In this document: piece after piece, positions 56,786 to 62,566 of the stretch
Layout of the letters: each line of letters opens with the position of its first letter
Position numbering within the stretch: the first letter of the stretch is position 1
Assembly (NCBI GenBank): GCA_963768715.1
Contig: CAVYJC010000002.1
Span: 248,001 to 312,000, forward strand
Length of the DNA: 64,000 nt
Reading direction: 5' to 3'
Source of the DNA: DATKEJ01 sp963768715
GTDB taxonomy: Bacteria > Bacteroidota > Rhodothermia > Rhodothermales > DATKEJ01
Notes under the pieces: model-generated
Database searches by the model: none
Seen by the model: only the letters and a program-made list of their open reading frames with translations
What the model was told of the DNA's origin: nothing
Translations under genes and position numbers: made by a program

Positions 56786-56820
56786 GGGACGGCTCGTCGA
56801 AAGGCGGGCCGTCCCTATTT
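56786..56820 (+). terminator. Terminator cassette B
   Basis: GGGACGGC (56786-56793) / GCCGTCCC (56808-56815) followed by TATTT. Stem and loop identical to cassettes A and C. Confidence 0.75.
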
Positions 56821-56870
56821 AGTCATTGGACACTGGTCATTGGTTCACTGGTGAGTCGTGTCATTAGTCG
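56821..56870. repeat. Heptamer block, GTCATTG/GACACTG type
   Basis: Follows terminator B at once: GTCATTG, GACACTG, GTCATTG, then slipped units GTTCACTG, GTGAGTC, GTGTCATTA. Same unit family as 53071-53171 and 58661-58925. Confidence 0.7.
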
Positions 56871-57044
56871 ATTTCCAGCTGGAAGAGCGGCAACCTTCGT
56901 CATGATTCGACTGGACTCATGACGACATCTGGGATCGGACATCGGACCTCAAATACGTGAAGTCTGCTCGAAGATTGCATTATCTGCCGCGTGGACATAT
57001 TGATATTCGCTATTTGCATCGTTAAGGTATTGTTACCCACCAGT

Positions 57045-57171
57045 TACTCATGGGCGCTCTTGACTCGATCGCGTCGAGCTCATCGTCCAAAGCCGAAGGG
57101 CGAGTAACTAACGACAAGTTCGGCGCGAATCTTCCGTCCGGGGCGTCCCATCAAAATGACGGAGGATTACC
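57045..57171 (+). ncRNA. Leader C: candidate cis-regulatory RNA ahead of repeat-protein gene C
   Basis: Opens TACTCATGGGCGC as in leader A. A hairpin CTCGA/TCGAG takes the place of P2. P3 is shorter: CCGTC (57134-57138) with GACGG (57158-57162) at the Shine-Dalgarno. I could not find a clear P1 partner in this copy. Confidence 0.4.
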
Positions 57172-58503
57172 GTGAGACAGTTTATACGAACGGCCCAAGT
57201 CACCTTGAGCCTGGCATTCGCATTCATTTTCCTCATACCCCAACTGTCCCTCGCAGGGACTGCTGCAACGAACAACCCGGCTCCGCGGACGGCCGCATCC
57301 ATGGCGTTTCTGGATCCACCCGCTACACCGACATTGTTGACCCCGTTGAATGGGGCACATGAGGTTCCGGCGACGGTTCCGCTCAGATGGACCCAGGTTG
57401 ACGGCGCGAGCCGATACAACGTACAGGTAGCAACCGATCACGCGTTCAGCTCGATCATTTGGTCCATGAACGTACCGAGGAGTCCTGTTTCGTTTACGGC
57501 GCCTGATCCGAACGGTACTTATTACTGGCGCGTGCAATCGACCGGGCCGGGCGGTATGTCGAAGTATTCCGCACCGTTCAGTTTCTCGAACGCAGCTGCG
57601 GACGAATGCACGCTCGCTTCACCTACGCTCCTGACTCCACTCAACGGCGCCCACGACGTCTCGAGTTCTGTCGCCTTGAGATGGTCGCCGGTAGATGGTG
57701 CAGACCGTTATAACGTCGAGGTGGCAACCGACCAGCACATGAACAATATCGTGTTCGCGACCAACGTGCCAACGAGTCCGGTAACGTTCAACGTTCCGGA
57801 CGGAGCGACGACCTTCTACTGGCATGTACAGTCGGCCAATTCCGACGAAATGTGCGCGTACAGCCCGGTTTGGTGGTTCACCACTGGAGCCGAGGCTGAT
57901 CGTGGAATCGTAGCACCTGTACTACTCACACCACTGAACGGTGCTTCCGGCGTTGCAAGTCCGGTACCGCTGCGGTTTGCGCTGGTCGATGGCGCGACGC
58001 GCTATAACGTCCAAGTTGCAACAGACTATGCGTTCAGTTCGATCATCTGGTCGACGAACGTGCCCAGGTCGCCAGTTGGCTTCACCGCACCCACTCCGGG
58101 TACGACGTACTACTGGCGTGCGCAGGCGGTGAATATGGATGAAATGTCGAGATACAGCAAGCCGTTCAGCTTTACGAGCGCCGGGTCAGCTGAAGCGGCG
58201 CGCGCAACGGATGAAGCCGCTGTCGGCAACGACGTTGCGACCTCGATCGCCCTGCACAACAACTATCCAAACCCGTTTAATCCAAGCACAACGATATCGT
58301 TCGATGTTCCGCAAGAGACAAACATCAAGCTTGCGGTTTACGATCTGCTTGGCAACAAGGTCATGGATGTTGCATCCGGCACCGTGGAAGCAGGTACGCA
58401 CAGCTACACGATCGACGCATCGGAGCTCCCCAGCGGAATGTATCTGTATAGGATCGAAGCTCCGGGCTTCGTGCAGACGAAGCGGATGACGCTTCTTAAG
58501 TAG
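57172..58503 (+). CDS. Secreted FN3-like repeat protein C with T9SS sorting domain (intact paralog)
   Basis: 443 residues from a GTG start with GGAGG 6 nt upstream; its paralogs start with ATG at the same place. Signal peptide LSLAFAFIFLIPQLSLAG. Three FN3-like repeats of about 95-100 residues, each with PTLLTPLNGAHEVP, RYNVQVATDHAFSSIIW, NVPRSPVSFTAP and TYYWRVQS. The sorting domain LHNNYPNPFNPSTTISF ... SGMYLYRIEAPGF ... MTLLK closes the protein. Predicted to be displayed on or released from the cell surface. No catalytic motif; an adhesin or matrix role is only a guess. The only complete member of the three-copy set. Confidence 0.85.
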   Translation: MRQFIRTAQVTLSLAFAFIFLIPQLSLAGTAATNNPAPRTAASMAFLDPPATPTLLTPLNGAHEVPATVPLRWTQVDGASRYNVQVATDHAFSSIIWSMNVPRSPVSFTAPDPNGTYYWRVQSTGPGGMSKYSAPFSFSNAAADECTLASPTLLTPLNGAHDVSSSVALRWSPVDGADRYNVEVATDQHMNNIVFATNVPTSPVTFNVPDGATTFYWHVQSANSDEMCAYSPVWWFTTGAEADRGIVAPVLLTPLNGASGVASPVPLRFALVDGATRYNVQVATDYAFSSIIWSTNVPRSPVGFTAPTPGTTYYWRAQAVNMDEMSRYSKPFSFTSAGSAEAARATDEAAVGNDVATSIALHNNYPNPFNPSTTISFDVPQETNIKLAVYDLLGNKVMDVASGTVEAGTHSYTIDASELPSGMYLYRIEAPGFVQTKRMTLLK

Positions 58504-58538
58504 GTCCAACGTCCGGGGTCCGGGGTCCGAAGTCCGTC
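58504..58538. repeat. Heptamer array, GTCCGGG type, about 5 units
   Basis: GTCCAAC, GTCCGGG, GTCCGGG, GTCCGAA, GTCCGTC from the first base after the TAG stop codon. Equivalent blocks follow the stop codons of genes A (52918) and B (56664). Confidence 0.85.
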
Positions 58539-58625
58539 TTGAATGACGGGACGACAGGCGACAGAGGGAATGCCGCCGATCCTTCGGACCTCAGGCCGAC
58601 CGGCACTTGGCCAAAAGCCGAACAA

Positions 58626-58660
58626 GGGACGGCTCGTCGAAAGGCGGGCCGTCCCCATTT
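58626..58660 (+). terminator. Terminator cassette C
   Basis: GGGACGGC (58626-58633) / GCCGTCCC (58648-58655), then CATTT. About 120 bp after the stop codon, as in copies A and B. Confidence 0.75.
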
Positions 58661-58925
58661 AGTCATTGGACACTGGACATTGGTCACTAGTGAGGTGTGG
58701 CAATCTACGCTGGATCCCTCTATCATGCTTCGGGACTCATGCACTGGGAGACCTCGGACATCGGACCCTACTAGTCATTGGACACTGGTCACTGGTCACT
58801 AGTGCGGTGTGGCGATCTACGCTGGATCCCCTCTATCATGCTTCGGGACTCACGCACTGGGAGACCTCGGACATCGGACCCTACTAGTCATTGGACACTG
58901 GTCACTGGGTGTCATTAGTCATTAG
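58661..58925. repeat. 112-113-bp tandem repeat (two copies plus partial third) including heptamers
   Basis: Copies start at 58661, 58773 and 58886 (the last partial). Each contains a GTCATTG-type heptamer block, then a unique segment with CTACGCTGGATCC and ATGCTTCGGGACTCA, then a CGGACAT-type block. The copies differ by a few substitutions and one indel. No ORF. Confidence 0.85.
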
Positions 58926-58933
58926 CGGTTATG

Positions 58934-59202
58934 TGCACAATGAAAGTGACCGGTCTTGTGCGCAAATGTGACGCCATAACCCTTGCCCGACCGTTATTAA
59001 TCCCAGGCATGAATGCCCGGACTTAGTATGGCGCCCCGTAAACGGGGCTTCGCCGCGGGCCCGCCGGAGAAGGCCGGTTTACCGGCCGCTGCTCCAAGGC
59101 CGGTCGTCTACGGCCGGCTGAGGAAATAACCAGATGGTCTATTTTCTGAGTTACGTGACTTGGCCCATGCCCATGAGTTCGAGCGGTCACTTTCATTGTG
59201 CA
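58934..59202. mobile_element. MITE-like element with 19-bp perfect terminal inverted repeats
   Basis: TGCACAATGAAAGTGACCG at 58934-58952 is the exact reverse complement of 59184-59202. The 231-bp interior has no ORF but a run of hairpins: GGCAT/ATGCC (59006-59017), GCCCCGT/ACGGGGC (59033-59048), the palindrome GCGGGCCCGC (59055-59064), GGCCGGT/ACCGGCC (59072-59087) and GGCCG/CGGCC (59098-59115). The outermost TGCA is itself palindromic and could be a target duplication. Heptamer units lie on both sides, so it seems inserted into an array. Confidence 0.55.
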
Positions 59203-59209
59203 GACAGCT

Positions 59210-59334
59210 ATTGGGCATTGGGTACTAGTCGTTAGTCACTCTACGGCTGAGGCACAGGGAGCGGAAGTGCCTTTGGCAAACGCCCAGACTGCCTCAAGAC
59301 GGACATCGGACATCGGACCTCGGACATCGGACCC
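59210..59334. repeat. Two heptamer blocks, ATTGGGC/ACTAGTC and CGGACAT types
   Basis: ATTGGGC, ATTGGGT, ACTAGTC, GTTAGTC at 59210-59237, and CGGACAT, CGGACAT, CGGACCT, CGGACAT, CGGACCC at 59300-59334. They precede the TPM-domain gene; an upstream extension of its frame reads through them and is not accepted. Confidence 0.78.
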
Positions 59335-59395
59335 TGCTTGTCACCAGACGTTCGACCTTGCCCTTGGAGGTTCCGCGGGCGATCTTTTCCATGAC

Positions 59396-60406
59396 ATGTG
59401 GAACCGTTATCTCATCGCGTTGGTGATCGTGGCCGTTGTAGGGGTCGCCATCATTTATTTGCTCGCCGGTCGCGAACCGATCGTGGTCGATGACGCCGCA
59501 CTCTTGAGTGGAAGTCAAAAGGCCTTCCTCACTGAATATCACAGTTATCTCCAAAAGGATCACGGCATCGACTACAGAGTGGTCACTACGACGAGCAGCG
59601 ATCCGATCCTGGAACATGCGGTGGACCTCTACGACGAACTCAAAGTCGGCTCGAAGAGCGCCTGGGGTCGCGGCCTTCTTCTGGTGATCAATCCGAAACA
59701 GGACATGGTACGTCTCGAGGTCGGATATACCCTGGAGGCTACGTACCCCGATGCCTTCGTGGGCTACATTGAACGAGATCAGATGGTGCCGTTCTTCGCG
59801 GACGGCCGTGTCGCGGACGGCATCCTGGCGACAACTGAATTGATCGTCAACCGCGCGCAACGGGCCGACAGCGTCGGTGCAGATGAGACCTGGATGATGG
59901 GCTCGGGCGGCGGCGGCGCCGAGATGGAGGCCCGACTCGGGCGAGACGAGGCTTCGCCTCTCGATACAACCGCTGAGCGGGCGGTTTCGCCGGCCGCATC
60001 GCCCAATGAAGCCCTTGCCGCCTATTTGAGCGCCATGGGCTCCCGCAACACAAATCCGCATCTTACCATCTACTCTCCCGCCACGCAGGCCATGATGAAA
60101 GACCGAACCGTTTCGCCGGCGCAAATGGACAATGTGGTTCGAACCGCCCGCGAGTGCACCTCCGACACACTGCGCTACGACGCTTCATCGACGCTGGCGG
60201 TCATTCGCTATCCGCCGGCCCAGCGCAAATGCTCTCCCTGGTTCTTCGTCAAGGTGGATGGCCACTGGACCCTTGACCTGGCCTCCATGAGCCGGGCCAT
60301 CCGGTTCGGGCGAACGAACGCGTGGCATCGATCGGAGAAGGGATTTGGACACTACGCGTTCGCGTTTGACGACTGGACGTTCGACGAGAACGGGTTTCCC
60401 TTCTAG
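59396..60406 (+). CDS. TPM-domain membrane protein (YgcG/TPM_phosphatase-like)
   Basis: 336 residues from ATG 59396. An N-terminal membrane helix (YLIALVIVAVVGVAIIYLLA) is followed by a TPM domain (about 27-150): VDDAALLSGSQKAFLTEYHSYLQKDHGIDYRVV, then GRGLLLVINPKQDMVRLEVGYTLEATYPDAF and the C-terminal part FADGRVADGILATTELIV. TPM domains face the periplasm; some have acid phosphatase activity, and roles in photosystem or membrane-protein repair are known in plants. A Gly-rich linker leads to a second domain of about 130 residues with several Cys that I do not recognise. Stands alone. Confidence 0.8.
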   Translation: MWNRYLIALVIVAVVGVAIIYLLAGREPIVVDDAALLSGSQKAFLTEYHSYLQKDHGIDYRVVTTTSSDPILEHAVDLYDELKVGSKSAWGRGLLLVINPKQDMVRLEVGYTLEATYPDAFVGYIERDQMVPFFADGRVADGILATTELIVNRAQRADSVGADETWMMGSGGGGAEMEARLGRDEASPLDTTAERAVSPAASPNEALAAYLSAMGSRNTNPHLTIYSPATQAMMKDRTVSPAQMDNVVRTARECTSDTLRYDASSTLAVIRYPPAQRKCSPWFFVKVDGHWTLDLASMSRAIRFGRTNAWHRSEKGFGHYAFAFDDWTFDENGFPF

Positions 60407-60615
60407 ATCCGGCAGGTCATGTCAAAGTGTCGTCGCCTCGCGACCACACACTATGACAGGTTCTGCGTCATCCCAATGACTAGTGTCTGATGACTGACGT
60501 CCGTGACCCTCTTCTCAGAATTTCGTGGTATTGTCTGACTGCAAGCCAGTCAACCATCGATGGGAAGCAAGACCATGAAATATTTGTCACGTTTGTCCAT
60601 TCCGGCGTCATCACT

Positions 60616-62460
60616 TTGGCTAGAGTGTATCTGCTCGCTGGGTTGTTGCCGGTCACGAGCGCCTTCGGGCAGAACGGGCATGTGTACTGGACGGAGTCGC
60701 AGGGTGGAAAGATTACCCGGGCCGAACTCGACGGGTCGAATGCCCTCGATATTGTTAAGGCTACGTTTGTGCTTGCCCAAGGCATGGCCATCGACGCGGA
60801 GGCGGGCAAAGTGTACTGGACCGACAACGGTACCCAGAAGGTTCAACGCGCAAACCTGGACGGAACGGACATCGAAGACCTGTTCGTGGGAGAACACGCG
60901 CAGCTGGGCATGGCGATCGATCTAATCCATGGGCATATGTACTGGGAAAACGGCGCGGAGATTTGGAGGGCCAATCTCGACGGAACCGACGCCGATTCCG
61001 TCCTTGCTCTCGAAGGTCCGTTCTATTCCGGAATCTTCGATATTGCACTGGACGTCGACGGCGAGAAAATGTACTGGGCGGTTGGAAAGAAGGTCCAGCG
61101 TTCCAACCTGGATGGGACCGGTGTTGAAGACGTCATCGTTTCAGACGGAACATCTATTCCACGGCATGTTGCCCTCGATGTCGCCGCGGGTAAGCTCTAC
61201 TGGACTAATAACCAGTCGCAAATCAAACGCGCCAATCTCGATGGATCAGACCCTGAAGACTTCTTCTCTGACTCGTACGGCAAGAACGGTCTCGGCGTGG
61301 ATCCACGGGCGGGTAAACTCTACTGGACCAGCACCGATTCTAAGATCAGGCGCTCGAATCTGGATGGAACCGACGTCGAGGAGGTTGGAACGACAACCCG
61401 TTACCCGTTCGCGTTTACGCTTGATCCACTGAACAATCGAATGTACTGGACGACCTCACGTGCCATTCAGCGCGCACATCTTGACGGCTCTGACGTCCAA
61501 GATCTGATCACCACTCCTGTTGCTGAGCCACAGCAGCTTTCTGTTGACAAGGTGAACGGCAAGTTGTACTGGATCGATGGTTACGGCCGCATGATCCAGC
61601 GAGCCAACCTCGACGGTACTGACATCGAGGATGTCATCGTCTTGCCATCAAATCCCAGATCCATGACGATAGATGATGGGAAGATCTACTGGGTGTACGG
61701 AAGCCACATGTACCGAGCCAATCTCGACGGCACCGAAACAGAGGACCTCGTTTCCGGCCTGGGGTTCGTTACTGGCCTGGTGCTCGATCTGCGGAACGCA
61801 AAGCTGTACTGGATCATCAGCGGCAAAATTCAGCGCGCCAACCTCGACGGCACTGTGGTCGAGGATGTGTTGACGGATTTGTCAGGTCCGAGTGGCCTGG
61901 CGATTGACCTGGAGAACGACCTCATCTACTGGGGTAGGACTGGAGGTATCCAGCGCGCCGGCCTAAATGGAGGCGCTGTCGAAGACGTTGTCGGCGACCT
62001 GAGTCTTCCCTATGCGCTTGCAGTAGATACAGATGGAGGCAAGTTGTATTGGACAGATATTAATAGAAACAAGGTTCAGCGTGCCAATCTTGACGGATCA
62101 GAGATCGAAGATCTCGCGACGGAGTTGCAGAGTCCGTGGGGGATCGCCCTCGATCAGGCAATGAGTACGGCGGTGCAGGATGATATTTCGATCCCCCAGG
62201 AGGTTACTCTCGAGCCAAACTATCCCAATCCTTTCAATCCTGCGACGACTTTAGCGTACGATCTGCCCGACGCAGCGAACGTCAAGCTCGTCGTCCTCGA
62301 TGCGCTGGGCCGGGTCGTCGAGTCATTAGTCAATGGTCATCAGTCATTGGGCCAACACGCGGTTCGGTGGGACGCAACAGGAGTACCGAGTGGCGTCTAT
62401 TTCTACCGGCTGGAGGCAGACGGCTTCGTCAAGACGCGGTCGATGCTATTGGTGGAATGA
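60616..62460 (+). CDS. Secreted YWTD-type beta-propeller protein with T9SS sorting domain
   Basis: About 614 residues. Some 12 repeats of about 43 residues carry the LDL-receptor class B pattern, for example GKVYWTDNGTQKVQRANLDGTDIEDL. The C-terminal sorting domain begins EPNYPNPFNPATTLAYDLP and ends SMLLVE. Start uncertain: TTG 60616 gives ARVYLLAGLLPVTSAFGQ as signal peptide, but ATG 60575 in another frame gives MKYLSRLSIPASSLWL, which would join it after a 1-nt shift near 60619. Predicted surface or secreted propeller, partner unknown. Within the sorting domain, 28 bases (62322-62349) are a GTCATTG heptamer array encoding SLVNGHQSLG. Confidence 0.8.
   Translation: MARVYLLAGLLPVTSAFGQNGHVYWTESQGGKITRAELDGSNALDIVKATFVLAQGMAIDAEAGKVYWTDNGTQKVQRANLDGTDIEDLFVGEHAQLGMAIDLIHGHMYWENGAEIWRANLDGTDADSVLALEGPFYSGIFDIALDVDGEKMYWAVGKKVQRSNLDGTGVEDVIVSDGTSIPRHVALDVAAGKLYWTNNQSQIKRANLDGSDPEDFFSDSYGKNGLGVDPRAGKLYWTSTDSKIRRSNLDGTDVEEVGTTTRYPFAFTLDPLNNRMYWTTSRAIQRAHLDGSDVQDLITTPVAEPQQLSVDKVNGKLYWIDGYGRMIQRANLDGTDIEDVIVLPSNPRSMTIDDGKIYWVYGSHMYRANLDGTETEDLVSGLGFVTGLVLDLRNAKLYWIISGKIQRANLDGTVVEDVLTDLSGPSGLAIDLENDLIYWGRTGGIQRAGLNGGAVEDVVGDLSLPYALAVDTDGGKLYWTDINRNKVQRANLDGSEIEDLATELQSPWGIALDQAMSTAVQDDISIPQEVTLEPNYPNPFNPATTLAYDLPDAANVKLVVLDALGRVVESLVNGHQSLGQHAVRWDATGVPSGVYFYRLEADGFVKTRSMLLVE
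62322..62349. repeat. Heptamer array inside a coding sequence, 4 units
   Basis: GTCATTA, GTCAATG, GTCATCA, GTCATTG inside the T9SS sorting domain of the YWTD-propeller gene. Same unit family as the intergenic arrays at 53071 and 58661. Confidence 0.75.
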
Positions 62461-62509
62461 GGTCCGTCGTCCTGGTCCGGGGTGCGGGGTCGTCGGAAGG
62501 CCGGGCGTT

Positions 62510-62565
62510 GATCGATGATCGATGGTCGGTGATCGGCGCCCGGTGACCAGTGTCCGGTGACTACT
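62510..62565. repeat. Degenerate heptamer array, GATCGAT/GGTCGGT type, 8 units
   Basis: GATCGAT, GATCGAT, GGTCGGT, GATCGGC, GCCCGGT, GACCAGT, GTCCGGT, GACTACT in strict period 7. It ends one base before the stop codon of the minus-strand gene at 62567 and fills the convergent gap. Confidence 0.75.
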
Positions 62566-62566
62566 G

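Larger units (their letters stand above)
56664..57044. other. Gap between repeat genes B and C
   Basis: Contains GTCCGGG-type heptamers next to the stop codon, a CCGAAGG/CCTTCGG hairpin near 56719-56747, terminator cassette B, a GTCATTG heptamer block, then about 170 bp without recognised features before leader C. No supported ORF. Confidence 0.5.
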
